From contig CANRJR010000002.1 in assembly GCA_947631005.1 (NCBI GenBank), forward strand, positions 1 through 64,000: a DNA stretch of 64,000 nucleotides. The letters are read 5' to 3'. The position numbers were made by a program, and so were the translations under genes. Source of the stretch: an uncultured Clostridia bacterium. Lineage in GTDB: Bacteria > Bacillota > Clostridia > Christensenellales > Borkfalkiaceae. Below are positions 24,836 through 34,190 of the stretch, in pieces (the stretch's first letter is position 1; every line of letters starts with the position of its first letter). The notes below the pieces were generated by a model that was not told the origin of the DNA, did no database searches, and saw only the letters and a list, made by a program, of their open reading frames with translations.

Positions 24836-26671
24836 TTATTTTTTCATACTCAAATAGATGGTGAGCACGGCGATGTCGGCGGGGGACACCCCCGAAATGC
24901 GTTCGGCTTGTCCGAGATCGAGCGGACGGACGCGGTCGAGCTTTTCGCGTGCCTCCAAGCGCAGTCCCGCAATGGAGAAATAGTCGATGTCGGGCGGCAA
25001 CGGCTTGGTCGCCATGCGCCGCACCTTGTTACGCTCTTCCTCGCTCCGTTTGAGATACCCCTCGTAGCGGATCTCCGTCTCGCAACAGAGCAAAATGTCG
25101 TTGGGGACGTCTTGCAAGATCCCGAACGCCTCTTTGAGCGTTTGGAGGGGGACGCCGCGGCGGATGAGGTCGGCATATGTGCCGTGCCCGAGCCCCGCCG
25201 CGTCCGCTTTCTCCCGCGCGGGACGGCGGGAGAGTTCGTCGAGAGCCGCCCGCTTGACGTCCCGCCGCCGCAAAAACGCCGCATAGCGCGCTTCGGTCAC
25301 CAGCCCCGCCCGATAGCCGAGCTCGGTGAGCCGCTCGTCGGCGTTGTCCTGACGGAGATAGAGACGGAATTCCGCGCGCGAGGTCATCATGCGGTAGGGC
25401 TCGTCCGTGCCCTTGGTCACGAGGTCGTCGATGAGCACGCCGATGTACGCCTGTTCCCGTCCGAGGACGAGGGGCGGGCGTCCGCGCAGCGCGAGCGAGG
25501 CGTTGAGCCCCGCCATGAGCCCCTGCGCCGCCGCCTCTTCGTAGCCGCTCGTGCCGTTGATCTGCCCCGCCGCGTACAGCCCCGTCACCCGTTTGGATTC
25601 GAGGGTGGGAAGAAGGTCGAGGCTGTCGATGCAGTCGTATTCGATGGCATAGGCGTACCGCTCGATCTCGCACCGTTCGAGCCCTTTCACCGTGCGGTAC
25701 ATCTCCTTTTGCAGGTCGTGGGGGAGGGAGGTGGAGAGCCCCTGCACATACACCTCCGTCGTGTCGCCGCCCTCGGGTTCGAGGAACAGCTGATGCCGTT
25801 CCTTGTCGCGGAAGCGGACGACCTTGGTCTCGATGGAGGGGCAGTAGCGCGGTCCCGTCGAGGAGATCTCCCCGTTATAGAGGGGGGCGCGGTCGAGATT
25901 GCTCAAAATGAGTTCGTGCGTGCGCGCGTTGGTATAGGCGAGATAGCAGGGGGTCTGCGCGGCGGGAGGATCGGCGTTCAGAAAAGAGAACGGGTACACG
26001 TTCGCCCCCTCTTGGCGGGTGAGGACGGAATAGTCGACCGTCCTGCCGTCGATGCGGGCGGGCGTGCCCGTCTTGAAACGGCGCACACGGAAGCCGAGAT
26101 CGATCAAATTTTTCGTGAGGAGGGTGGCGCGTTCGAACCCGTTCGGACCGCTCTCCTTGATGTATTCGCCCGTGATGGTGCGCGCGCCGAGGTAAACCCC
26201 CGTCGCCACGACGACGGCGCGGCAGGAAAGCACGCCGCCGTAAGCCGTTCTCACGCCCGTCACGCGCCCGTTTTCCACGAGGATCTCCGCCGCCTCGCCC
26301 TGTAAAATGCGCAAGTGGTCGGTGTGTTCGAACACCCGCTTCATCTCGGTGTGATAGCGTTGCTTGTCCACCTGCGCGCGGAGGGATTGCACCGCCGCAC
26401 CCTTGCCCTCGTTGAGCATGCGGTATTGCAGGGCGCAACGGTCGGCGTTGCGTCCCATTTCGCCGCCCAAGGCGTCAATCTCGCGCACGAGATGTCCCTT
26501 TGCCGTGCCGCCGACCGAGGGATTGCAGGGCATATATCCGATGCTGTCGAGGTTGAGGGTGAGCACGACGGTTTCCAGCCCCGTGCGGGCGAGCGCAAGC
26601 GCGGCTTCCGCGCCCGCGTGCCCCGCGCCGATGACCACCGCGTCGCACCGTCCCTCCGAAAAAGTCTGCAT
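24836..26671 (-). CDS. mnmG: tRNA uridine-34 carboxymethylaminomethyl synthesis enzyme
   Basis: MnmG (GidA), with MnmE, installs the cmnm5 group at wobble uridine 34, using FAD. The 611-residue protein starts with the FAD-binding [14 protein letters not shown] and has the family motifs [24 protein letters not shown]-like [12 protein letters not shown] and the C-terminal [10 protein letters not shown] helical region. The ATG at 26671 has CGGAGA upstream. The gene follows dnaA in the same direction by 43 nt, but a strong hairpin terminator lies in that gap, so its transcription probably depends on read-through or an unseen promoter in dnaA. Confidence 0.97.
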   Translation of the reverse strand: MQTFSEGRCDAVVIGAGHAGAEAALALARTGLETVVLTLNLDSIGYMPCNPSVGGTAKGHLVREIDALGGEMGRNADRCALQYRMLNEGKGAAVQSLRAQVDKQRYHTEMKRVFEHTDHLRILQGEAAEILVENGRVTGVRTAYGGVLSCRAVVVATGVYLGARTITGEYIKESGPNGFERATLLTKNLIDLGFRVRRFKTGTPARIDGRTVDYSVLTRQEGANVYPFSFLNADPPAAQTPCYLAYTNARTHELILSNLDRAPLYNGEISSTGPRYCPSIETKVVRFRDKERHQLFLEPEGGDTTEVYVQGLSTSLPHDLQKEMYRTVKGLERCEIERYAYAIEYDCIDSLDLLPTLESKRVTGLYAAGQINGTSGYEEAAAQGLMAGLNASLALRGRPPLVLGREQAYIGVLIDDLVTKGTDEPYRMMTSRAEFRLYLRQDNADERLTELGYRAGLVTEARYAAFLRRRDVKRAALDELSRRPAREKADAAGLGHGTYADLIRRGVPLQTLKEAFGILQDVPNDILLCCETEIRYEGYLKRSEEERNKVRRMATKPLPPDIDYFSIAGLRLEAREKLDRVRPLDLGQAERISGVSPADIAVLTIYLSMKK

Positions 26672-26681
26672 AAATTCTCCG

Positions 26682-26711
26682 AAAAAAGCCCGCCCTTGCA
26701 AGGACGGGCTC
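26682..26711 (-). terminator. Terminator after dnaA, 11 nt before the mnmG start
   Basis: On the minus strand AGCCCGTCCTTG folds with CAAGGGCGGGCT (one G-U pair) and is followed directly by TTTTTT at 26687-26682. The mnmG ribosome binding site begins a few bases later. Confidence 0.82.
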
Positions 26712-26714
26712 TCA

Positions 26715-28055
26715 TTACTGCTTCAAAACGATACTTCGGATATCGTTGACGTCTTTTACGATCTTGTCGTTGACCCGCATGAGATCGGCGACCTTATCCC
26801 GCGCGTAAATGACGGTGGAGTGGTCTTTCCCGCCCATCTCCTTTCCCACCGAAACGAGGGGGAGGGTGAGCATGTCGCACATGAGATAGATGCAGATCTG
26901 CCGCGCCCGCACGAGTTCCTGCCGCTTGTTTCTGCTAAGAAGATCCTCTTTGGTGATGGAAAAGTACGAGCAGGTCGCGCGGATGATCGCCTCGGGGGTC
27001 ACCTCTTCCTGTTCCTCCACGTTGATCGCCTGTTCGAGCGCGGTCGCCGCGAGCGTCATCGTAATCGGCTCTTCGCGGAGTTTGCTCGCGAAGATCACCT
27101 TGTTCAGCCTGCCCTCGAGGGTGCGGACGTTGCTGTCCGACGTCTTTGCAAGGAATGCGAGCACGTCGTCGGGCACGAGATATTTCTTTTCGAGTGCCTT
27201 GCGCTTCAAGATGGCGATCTTGGTTTCGAGATCGGGCGGTTGGATGTCGGCGATGAGCCCGCCCTCGAAGCGGGTGCGCAGACGCTCTTCGAGCGTGGTG
27301 AGATCTTTCGCGGGGCAGTCGGACGAAATGACGATCTGCTTGTTCTGCGAGAACAGCTCGTTAAAGGTATGGAAGAACGCCTCCTGCACGCCGTATTTTC
27401 CCGCCCAGAATTGGATGTCGTCGATGAGCAGAACGTCGACGTTGCGGTAGTGGTTGCGGAAGCGCGCCTCCTTTCCCTCTCCCTTTTTGCTCGAATAGAG
27501 GCTCTCCACATAGTCGTTGAGGAACTTCTCGCTCGTCGTGTAGAGCACTTTGAGGGAGGGCTTTTTCTCGGCGATCTCGTTGGCGATCGCCTGCATGAGG
27601 TGGGTCTTGCCGAGCCCCGTCCCGCCGTAGATGTAGAGGGGGTTGAAGTTCTCGCCGGGCGCGCTCGCGACCGACTTCGCCGCCGCGCACACGAATTTGT
27701 TGGAATTTCCCACGACAAAGGAATCGAACGTGAACCGCTTGTCGGGCTTTACCGAGACTTCGCCGATCACGTCGGTTTCCCGCACGACGTATTCCTCGCT
27801 GCCGTCGACGATGAGGGCGAAGTCCTGCAAGCCGACGTCGGCGGTGACGACCGCCTCGCGCAATTTATCGGCATGGCGCAAGGAGATGGTGTCGGCGGCA
27901 AATTCCGTCTCCGCTTTCAGGTAGATGGTTTTGTTTACGATGTCCGCGGGTTCGAGCCCCACGATAAACGCATCGAACGACATCGGGCTGATGAGTTTCG
28001 CCGCCCGATCCTTGATTTTTTCCCACAGTACTTCGAATTGTGCTTTTTCGGTCAT
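26715..28055 (-). CDS. dnaA: Chromosomal replication initiator protein DnaA
   Basis: The 446-residue protein has an N-terminal domain I, a short linker, an AAA+ domain with Walker [11 protein letters not shown] (144-153) and Walker [11 protein letters not shown], and a C-terminal DNA-binding domain with [14 protein letters not shown]. The ATG at 28055 is preceded by GAGGGG. It is transcribed away from recF across a 119-bp gap, with no dnaN or gyrB next to it, unlike the common dnaA-dnaN-recF-gyrB order. I see no TTATCCACA-type DnaA boxes in the gap. Confidence 0.98.
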   Translation of the reverse strand: MTEKAQFEVLWEKIKDRAAKLISPMSFDAFIVGLEPADIVNKTIYLKAETEFAADTISLRHADKLREAVVTADVGLQDFALIVDGSEEYVVRETDVIGEVSVKPDKRFTFDSFVVGNSNKFVCAAAKSVASAPGENFNPLYIYGGTGLGKTHLMQAIANEIAEKKPSLKVLYTTSEKFLNDYVESLYSSKKGEGKEARFRNHYRNVDVLLIDDIQFWAGKYGVQEAFFHTFNELFSQNKQIVISSDCPAKDLTTLEERLRTRFEGGLIADIQPPDLETKIAILKRKALEKKYLVPDDVLAFLAKTSDSNVRTLEGRLNKVIFASKLREEPITMTLAATALEQAINVEEQEEVTPEAIIRATCSYFSITKEDLLSRNKRQELVRARQICIYLMCDMLTLPLVSVGKEMGGKDHSTVIYARDKVADLMRVNDKIVKDVNDIRSIVLKQ

Positions 28056-28174
28056 TTTCCCCTCGCAAACGCTTTTCCTTTTTCGCGCAATTTGGTATAA
28101 TAGACAAAACGGAAACAAACGCCGTAGGTTTATTATAATACAAATCCCGCGGAAAAGAAAGTGTTTTTGCCGAA
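28056..28174. promoter_or_regulatory. Divergent dnaA/recF intergenic region
   Basis: This AT-rich 119-bp gap has TATAAT at 28096-28101 and 28134-28139 on the plus strand and TATTAT-like boxes on the minus strand. None has a convincing -35 at 17 bp. Promoters for both genes should be here, but I cannot fix them. No DnaA boxes are evident. Confidence 0.4.
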
Positions 28175-29257
28175 ATGCTCGTAAAAAAATTGAGACTTGA
28201 AAATTTCAGAAATTACGAGGAGGAGACCTTTTCGTTTACGGAGGGGCTCAATGTGCTCGCGGGACGGAACGCGCAGGGCAAGACCAACTGCGCCGAAGCC
28301 GTATTCTACCTCTGCACGGGCGCGTCCCTGCGCATCCGTCACGACCGCCAGCTCATCCGCTACGGCGCGGAATACGCCTGCGTCTCCGCGATCTGTTCGA
28401 CCCGCTACGGCGAGATCTCGCTCGAAGCGCGCATCTTCGAAAACAAGCGGGAGCTCTACGTCAACGGCAACCGCATGACGCGCGCCGTCGACTTCATCGG
28501 CAACATGAACTGCGTCTTTTTCTCGCCCGGGGAACTCCGCCTCGTGCAGGACGGACCCGACGAGCGGCGGCGGTTTCTCAATCTCTCCCTCTCGCAGACC
28601 TCGCGGGAATACTGCACCGCCCTGTTGCGCTACCAGCGCATCCTCGAACAGCGCAACAACCTCTTAAAAGAGCGGGACGTCTCCCTCGTGCTCGAAACGC
28701 TTCCCGTATGGGACGCGCAATTTGCGCAGTACGCCGCCCGCATCGCCTGTAAGCGCAGGGAATATCTGTCCGCGCTCTCCTCGCTTGCCGCCGAAGCGCA
28801 CGCCTACCTCACCGACGGCGCGGAGGAGCTCTCGCTTCTTCCCGAGCGGGAATACCGCGGCGGGGAAGAGGAGGTTGCGGCTTCCCTCGTGCGCGAGCTC
28901 GGCGCGAGCTACGAGCGGGATCTTCGGCTCGGGTTTACCACGGTCGGCCCGCACCGCGACGACGTCCGCATCCTCATCGACGGCAAGGACGCCCGCGGCT
29001 ATTCCTCGCAGGGACAGGCGCGCACCGCCGCGCTCTCGGTCAAGCTCGCGGAGGCGGCGATCTTCCGCAAGCTGACGGGGGAAACGCCCGTCCTCATCCT
29101 CGACGACGTGATGAGCGAACTCGACCTGCCCCGCCGCAAAAAACTGCTGTCCCGCATCGACGGGCTGCAATGTATCCTGACCTGCACGCACGCCGCGCGC
29201 GGGCTGTACGGCGCGTCCGTCAACAAGATCCGCATCCAAGGAGGAAAGATCGTATGA
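28175..29257 (+). CDS. recF: DNA replication and repair protein RecF
   Basis: RecF is an SMC-like ATPase that helps load RecA at gaps. The 360-residue protein has the start LRLENFRNYEEE, Walker A GRNAQGKTN (30-38), the FFSPGELRLVQDGPDERRRF region, the signature SSQGQARTAALSVKLAEA, and Walker B LILDDVMSELD. The stop overlaps the PHP gene start (ATGA). Usually recF follows dnaN; here it heads a different operon (recF-PHP-vanW). Confidence 0.97.
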   Translation: MLVKKLRLENFRNYEEETFSFTEGLNVLAGRNAQGKTNCAEAVFYLCTGASLRIRHDRQLIRYGAEYACVSAICSTRYGEISLEARIFENKRELYVNGNRMTRAVDFIGNMNCVFFSPGELRLVQDGPDERRRFLNLSLSQTSREYCTALLRYQRILEQRNNLLKERDVSLVLETLPVWDAQFAQYAARIACKRREYLSALSSLAAEAHAYLTDGAEELSLLPEREYRGGEEEVAASLVRELGASYERDLRLGFTTVGPHRDDVRILIDGKDARGYSSQGQARTAALSVKLAEAAIFRKLTGETPVLILDDVMSELDLPRRKKLLSRIDGLQCILTCTHAARGLYGASVNKIRIQGGKIV

Positions 29258-30156
29258 GAGCCGATCTCCATTTGCATACCCTCTATTCGGACGGTTCTTT
29301 CCCGCCCGCGGAGATCGCGCGCCGCGCGCATGCGGCGGGGGTGGAACTCTTCGCGCTCACCGACCACGATTCGCTCGCGGGCAATGCGGAGGGCGCGCAG
29401 GCGGCGAAATCGCTCGGGCTTCACTACGTCCGCGGGATCGAGGTGTCCGCCTATCTCGGCGCAACGAAAGTGCACGTTTTGGGATACGGCTGCGAGGAGG
29501 GAGAGGCGTACCGCGAATTTTTGCGGGCGCGCGTGGAGGGCGCGCGGGTACGCGCCGAAGATATTCTGCGCAAGGCGAACGCCTATTTCTCGCTCGACGT
29601 CACTCTCGACGACGCAGAGGCATACCATGTCGCGGGGACGCCCATCCATACCATGCACCTCGTCAAGGCGTACGCAAAGCGGTTGGGCGCGGACATGGGT
29701 GCACTCTACCGTTCGGTTTTCGCGCCTGCCAAGCCCGCGTTCTCGGACATGTGCCGCCCCACGCCCAAAGACGCCGTCCGTATTGTGCATGCCATGGGGG
29801 GACGCGCGGTGATCGCCCATCCCGTGCAGATCCTCGTGTTGCCGCCCGACGTTTCGGCGCGCTTTCATTTGTATGGCGAAGCGGAGAAAGAGGAGGCGAA
29901 GCGGGTGTACGCGCCCGCGCGGAACGCGCTCATGGAGGAACTCGTCGAAGAGGGCGCGGACGGCATAGAATGCTATCACTCGACGCATACTGCGGAGGAG
30001 ACGGAGGAATTTCTTGCGTTTGCCAAGGCGCACGGTCTGTTCGCGACGGGCGGTTCTGACTTCCATGCGGACGGCGCAAACCGCCGCGTCGGCAGTCCCG
30101 CGTTCGACGCTTCTCACATCGCGGAAGTTCTTCTCTCTCTGAAAGGGAGCGTATGA
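29254..30156 (+). CDS. PHP-domain phosphoesterase (TrpH/RNase AM-like)
   Basis: The 300-residue protein has the four PHP metal-binding motifs: ADLHLHTLYSDG, ALTDHDSLAG, a histidine in the HPVQ segment, and GGSDFHADG near the end. The layout matches the TrpH/YciV group, which contains 3',5'-nucleoside bisphosphate phosphatases and 5'-3' exoribonucleases. It could act on RNA ends or nucleotide phosphates; motifs do not settle this. It overlaps recF and the VanW gene by 4 nt each. Confidence 0.88.
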   Translation: MRADLHLHTLYSDGSFPPAEIARRAHAAGVELFALTDHDSLAGNAEGAQAAKSLGLHYVRGIEVSAYLGATKVHVLGYGCEEGEAYREFLRARVEGARVRAEDILRKANAYFSLDVTLDDAEAYHVAGTPIHTMHLVKAYAKRLGADMGALYRSVFAPAKPAFSDMCRPTPKDAVRIVHAMGGRAVIAHPVQILVLPPDVSARFHLYGEAEKEEAKRVYAPARNALMEELVEEGADGIECYHSTHTAEETEEFLAFAKAHGLFATGGSDFHADGANRRVGSPAFDASHIAEVLLSLKGSV

Positions 30157-31409
30157 AATTTCGGCGTGGATGTGCGCTCCTCCTTGCGGGGAGCTTTTTT
30201 TGTTGCGGATGCGCGGTCGGGCGCGTCAAGAGCGGCGTTACGATCGGCGGCGTAGAGGTCGGCGGGCTGACGTATGCCGAGGCAGAGGCGCGCGTGCGGG
30301 AGGAGCTCGAAGCGCGGTATCTGCCCCTCGTCGTCCGTACGCCCGCGGGCGATTTTTCCGCCGCGCTCGACTATTCCGACGACGTGGGCGCGCTCGTGCG
30401 TTCGGCAAGACGGGGGGAGACGTATGAGCCGCGCGTCACGCGCGAATGGGCGGACGCCGAGGCGCGGCTCGAAGAGATCTGCGCCGCCAACGCGCGGGAG
30501 AGCGAGGACGCCCGCCTCACCTTTTCGGCAGACGGCTTTTCGTACGAGGAGGGAAAAAGGGGCGTCGCGTGCGACTACGGCGCGTTGCTTTCCGACTGCG
30601 TCGAGGCGTTGAAAGGGGAGGGGACGGAGATCTCGCTTCGCTGCCGCGAGACAGAGCCGCGCGTCGGCGTTGAAGAGCTCAAAGCACGCACCGCCCCGCT
30701 CTCGGAATTTTCGACGGGGTACGACGTATCCAACGCCGCCCGCGCGGGGAACATCGCGCTCGCCGCTTCCCGCCTCACGGGGACGGTCATCGAGGCGGGC
30801 GAAATTTTTTCCTTTAATGAATGCGTGGGCGCGCGCACGCGTGAGAACGGATTCGGCGAAGCACCCGTCATCTACGACGGGGAATTTGTGCAGGGCGTGG
30901 GCGGGGGCGTGTGTCAGGCAAGCACCACGCTGTTCGGCGCGGCGTTGCGCGCGGGGCTCGAGATCGTGGAGAGCCATCCCCATTCGCTCGCCGTCGGCTA
31001 CGTCCCGCCCTCGGAGGACGCGATGGTCTCCTCGTCGAGCGACCTTGTGTTGCGCAATCCCTTTCCCACGCCCGTGTATCTGCTCGGCGGCGCGGAGGAC
31101 GGCAGGGTGCATTTCGCCTTTTACGGTCTGCGCGGCGAGATCGCCTATACGGTGGAGAGCGCGGTGCTCTCCCGCGTCCCCCCGCCCGCGGCGCAGATCG
31201 TGGAAGGCAAGCAAAACCGCACTTTGCGCGCCGCGAAGGAGGGGATCGTGAGCGAAAGCTACCTGCTCGCGTACGGAAAGGACGGCGTATTGCTGTCGCG
31301 GACGCGCATCCGCCGCGACGTCTACGCGCCCGTGCGGGGCATTTTGGAACGCGTCCCCGCGCCCGACACCCCCGAAACCATCCTCTCTTCGGAGGACGAA
31401 ACGCCGTAG
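30153..31409 (+). CDS. VanW-family protein
   Basis: The 418-residue protein begins with a secretion signal (KFRRG, hydrophobic core, FFCCGC); Cys20 might be a lipidation site but the lipobox is weak. Residues 30-170 resemble the peptidoglycan-binding region (PG_binding_4 type) found ahead of VanW domains. The VanW domain (about 190-330) has TGYDVSNAARAGNI, GEIFSFNECVG, APVIYDGEFVQGVGGGVCQ and the HPHSLAVGY segments. Named after a gene in some vancomycin-resistance clusters, the family's biochemical role is not established; the cell envelope is likely. Confidence 0.9.
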   Translation: MKFRRGCALLLAGSFFCCGCAVGRVKSGVTIGGVEVGGLTYAEAEARVREELEARYLPLVVRTPAGDFSAALDYSDDVGALVRSARRGETYEPRVTREWADAEARLEEICAANARESEDARLTFSADGFSYEEGKRGVACDYGALLSDCVEALKGEGTEISLRCRETEPRVGVEELKARTAPLSEFSTGYDVSNAARAGNIALAASRLTGTVIEAGEIFSFNECVGARTRENGFGEAPVIYDGEFVQGVGGGVCQASTTLFGAALRAGLEIVESHPHSLAVGYVPPSEDAMVSSSSDLVLRNPFPTPVYLLGGAEDGRVHFAFYGLRGEIAYTVESAVLSRVPPPAAQIVEGKQNRTLRAAKEGIVSESYLLAYGKDGVLLSRTRIRRDVYAPVRGILERVPAPDTPETILSSEDETP

Positions 31410-31464
31410 CGGCAAGAAAAAAGCGTCCGGGCGCGAAAATTTCGGGAAAGTGGGGCAAAAACGT

Positions 31465-31493
31465 TTGCTTTTTCGGAAAGAATCCTCTATAAT
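31465..31493 (+). promoter_or_regulatory. Promoter of rplS
   Basis: TTGCTT (31465-31470) and a perfect TATAAT (31488-31493) are 17 bp apart. The leader to the start codon is about 62 nt and contains CTCTGCCGCAGAG, a palindrome that could fold into a small hairpin. Confidence 0.8.
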
Positions 31494-31562
31494 GAACAAG
31501 TGACTTCGGGCGGTCCTCTGCCGCAGAGCATGAACGCCGCGTAAAATTTGGAGGTAAAGTCA

Positions 31563-31904
31563 ATGGGTCTCATCGAAGCGATCGAAGCCGAGGGGATGAA
31601 AGAAAGCGTTCCCCAATTCAATGTCGGCGATACCGTGAAAGTGGGCTACCGCATCATCGAAGGCGGCAAGGAAAGGATCCAGAACTTCGAGGGCGTCGTC
31701 ATCGCGAAGAAGAACGGCGGCATCCGCGAGAGTTTCACCGTGCGCCGTCTGTCGTTCGGCGTGGGCGTGGAACGCTGTTTCCCCCTGCACTCCCCGAGAG
31801 TGGCATACGTCAACGTCGTGCGTGCGGGCAAGGTGAGAAGAGCAAAGCTCTACTACCTGCGCGGTCTTACGGGCAAAGCCGCAAAGATCAAAGAAAAGAA
31901 GTAA
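31563..31904 (+). CDS. rplS: 50S ribosomal protein L19
   Basis: The 113-residue protein is full length with the family motifs [29 protein letters not shown] and [15 protein letters not shown] lies 8 nt before the ATG; an upstream in-frame TTG overlaps that site and is discarded. It is a single-gene unit here. In many Bacillota it follows trmD, next to rpsP-rimM, which is not the case in this window. Confidence 0.97.
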   Translation: MGLIEAIEAEGMKESVPQFNVGDTVKVGYRIIEGGKERIQNFEGVVIAKKNGGIRESFTVRRLSFGVGVERCFPLHSPRVAYVNVVRAGKVRRAKLYYLRGLTGKAAKIKEKK

Positions 31905-31941
31905 AGAAAAGCTCGCCGAGGCGGCGAGCTTTTCTTTTCCG
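31905..31941 (+). terminator. Terminator of rplS
   Basis: A 13-bp stem, AGAAAAGCTCGCC (31905-31917) pairing with 31923-31935, has a GAGGC loop and a T-rich 3' side. It begins directly after the stop codon. Confidence 0.92.
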
Positions 31942-32082
31942 CATTTGCGCGGGAGCTCTCTTCGGTAAGGACGACCCTATGAGCGATCCCGAAAGGAAAG
32001 CGGAAAATCAAAAGCCGTAAGCGCGGCGTTCGGCGCGCGCGGAAGAATTTCCCGCGGATTTTCGAAAACCGCAAAAAAACCG

Positions 32083-32111
32083 TTTACTTTTTTGCGGATA
32101 TCGGTTAGAAT
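32083..32111 (+). promoter_or_regulatory. Promoter of the GT-C/comM/dprA/topA run
   Basis: TTTACT (32083-32088) and TAGAAT (32106-32111) are 17 bp apart, 31 nt upstream of the next start codon. It matches less well than other promoters in the window. Confidence 0.65.
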
Positions 32112-32141
32112 AGAAAATATCAATATAATAGGGAAAGAATC

Positions 32142-34172
32142 ATGAGAAACACTTTCGGAAAATGGAAACGGCTCGACGGATTTTTCCGCGCGTTCCTGAT
32201 CCTCGCGGTCGTGTTTTTGGCGATCGGGCTCGGAACGCTCGGCTCGGTGCGCGGCACGGGGAAAGCCTATGAGCTTCGCTCCCAACTTTCGGGCGACGAA
32301 CAGCGTCCGTCCGTCGTCTTTCGGCTGTCCAACCTGACGCAAAAGGGGGAGGACGGCGAAACGGAGACGGTCAATCTTCGCCTCATGGGCGTTTCGGTGA
32401 ACGTCGCGGCGATCTACGGCGCGGACGGCACGTCCGCAACGTTGCGCATCGAACGGCGCACGTCGAGCGGGACGAGCTTCTCTTCCGCGCTCGACGCCAC
32501 GTTCGACAACATCGGCTTCCCCACCCAGAACGGGGTTGAGGACGGACTGTTCCGCTTTGTGTCCCCGTTCGCGCTTCCCGACGAGGGGTGGCGGGTCTCG
32601 CTCTATCCTTACGTCCGTCTCTCGGTGTCGAGCTGCAACGTGCTCATCAACGAGGTGGTGTTCCTCGGCGAGAAGCTCGACAGCGACTATAAGGGGACGG
32701 GGGAGATGTGCGTCATTCCCGCTTCCATCCACGAGGCGACGCCTTATGCGAACGAGTCGGTGGAACAGTCCGCCTTGCGCGCGGGCGCGCTTCTCGACGC
32801 CCAGCAAATGCCCTCCTCGTCTATGTCGTCGTTCGTCCGCTACAAGAACGAGGAGATCCCCGTATTGCAGACGATCGCCGAGATGCGCATGGGCGGGCAG
32901 TACGCCGCAGACAACAACGGCGGCGCAACGGATACCTACCGCATCGATACGGCGAGCGGCGCGCTCGGGATCGACTTCCTTGCGCTCGGCACGCGCATCT
33001 TCGGCATGAGCCCGTTCGGGCTTCGCTTTTTCCCCATGCTCTTCGCCTTTGTCGCGCTCGTGGCGTTTTCCCGCCTCACAGCGCGCCTCATGAAGAGCGA
33101 GAGGGCGGGCTTTGCGTTCGCGCTTTTGTTCGCGCTCTCCTGTTTGACGCTCGGGCTCGGACAGCTCGGCATTCCGCTCATGATCGCGATCGGCTTTTTC
33201 GCGGTCTCCCTCGACCTCGTGCACCGCTTCTATCAGAGCGGTTGCAAGGCGTCGCCGCTCGGCGTGCTTCCGCTCTTTGTCGGCGGGCTCTGCTCCGCCG
33301 CCGCCATCTGCGTGTACGGACCGTTCGCCGTTCCCGCCGCGGGGGTCACGGTGCTCTTCATCCTCGCGCTCGTGCGCCAGAAGGCGGTCGGCAAATACCG
33401 CGTCGGCAAGGCTCTGAAAGCCGCGCCCGCGGAGGGCGTTCCCGCGGAGGGCGTTCCCGCAGAGAGCGCAGAGGGCGGCGGGACGGACGGGGAGGCGCGC
33501 GCCGCGCAGATCGCCGCCGAGTTCCGCTATAAAGACAGGGCGACGCCCGTGTGTTTCTTCGCGGGGCTCTTGCTCGGAACGCTTCTGCTCGCGCTCCTGG
33601 GCATGCTTCCCGCCTACTTCGTCTATCTGAAATATTACGCAGGGCCGCAGAACACGGCGAACATCTTCGTTCTCGCATGGCACTCCTTTGCCAACGGCTT
33701 TACGGGCAATTACGGCGTGGGACGTTTGGAGAGCTGGAACTTCTTCCATATCCTCTACCGCGGGAGCGGCACGCTCTATGCGGTGACGGGGCTCACCGTC
33801 AACCTTGCCGCCATGGCTGCCGCCCTCGTCGGCGTGGGGATCGCCGCCGTCCGTCTCGCCCTCGCGCTGTTTCACGGGGAGAAAGGGAAGGCGCGCCGCG
33901 CCGAGATCCGCGCCTGCGCGATCCCGCTCGTCGGATTTTTGATCTCCGTTGCGGTCGCCGCCGCGCTTCCCTATGCGCCCGCCTTCCTCACGCTCGCCTA
34001 TCTCTTCGCCTTTATGCTCGGCGCAAAGGGGTGGTCGGAACTCAAAAAGGGCGCGGCTTATAAGACCGTCGGGATCATGGCGGCGGTATTTCTCACATTG
34101 TTCTTTCTCCTGTCCGCGGCGTTCGTGTTCTCGATCCCGCTTCCCGCGGCGTTCATGGACGCGATCTTCTGA
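32142..34172 (+). CDS. Polytopic membrane protein resembling GT-C/PMT glycosyltransferases
   Basis: The 676-residue protein has one N-terminal helix, an extracytoplasmic domain (about 40-250) rich in beta structure, and then about ten membrane helices. The stretch around residues 265-330 (GMSPFGLRFFPMLFAFVALVAFSRL) resembles PMT_2/ArnT-type lipid-linked sugar transferases. The preceding loop has the order typical of these proteins, but where they have a catalytic DE pair this one reads YKNEE. A low-complexity segment near 428-445 holds tandem EGVPA units. Function as a glycosyltransferase is therefore tentative. It begins a run of closely spaced genes. Confidence 0.6.
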   Translation: MRNTFGKWKRLDGFFRAFLILAVVFLAIGLGTLGSVRGTGKAYELRSQLSGDEQRPSVVFRLSNLTQKGEDGETETVNLRLMGVSVNVAAIYGADGTSATLRIERRTSSGTSFSSALDATFDNIGFPTQNGVEDGLFRFVSPFALPDEGWRVSLYPYVRLSVSSCNVLINEVVFLGEKLDSDYKGTGEMCVIPASIHEATPYANESVEQSALRAGALLDAQQMPSSSMSSFVRYKNEEIPVLQTIAEMRMGGQYAADNNGGATDTYRIDTASGALGIDFLALGTRIFGMSPFGLRFFPMLFAFVALVAFSRLTARLMKSERAGFAFALLFALSCLTLGLGQLGIPLMIAIGFFAVSLDLVHRFYQSGCKASPLGVLPLFVGGLCSAAAICVYGPFAVPAAGVTVLFILALVRQKAVGKYRVGKALKAAPAEGVPAEGVPAESAEGGGTDGEARAAQIAAEFRYKDRATPVCFFAGLLLGTLLLALLGMLPAYFVYLKYYAGPQNTANIFVLAWHSFANGFTGNYGVGRLESWNFFHILYRGSGTLYAVTGLTVNLAAMAAALVGVGIAAVRLALALFHGEKGKARRAEIRACAIPLVGFLISVAVAAALPYAPAFLTLAYLFAFMLGAKGWSELKKGAAYKTVGIMAAVFLTLFFLLSAAFVFSIPLPAAFMDAIF

Positions 34173-34190
34173 TCGCGGAGGAGGGGCGCG

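Noticed and set aside
28056-28174. oriC
   Set aside because: AT-rich and next to dnaA, but too short and without recognisable DnaA boxes; gene orientation does not diverge around it.
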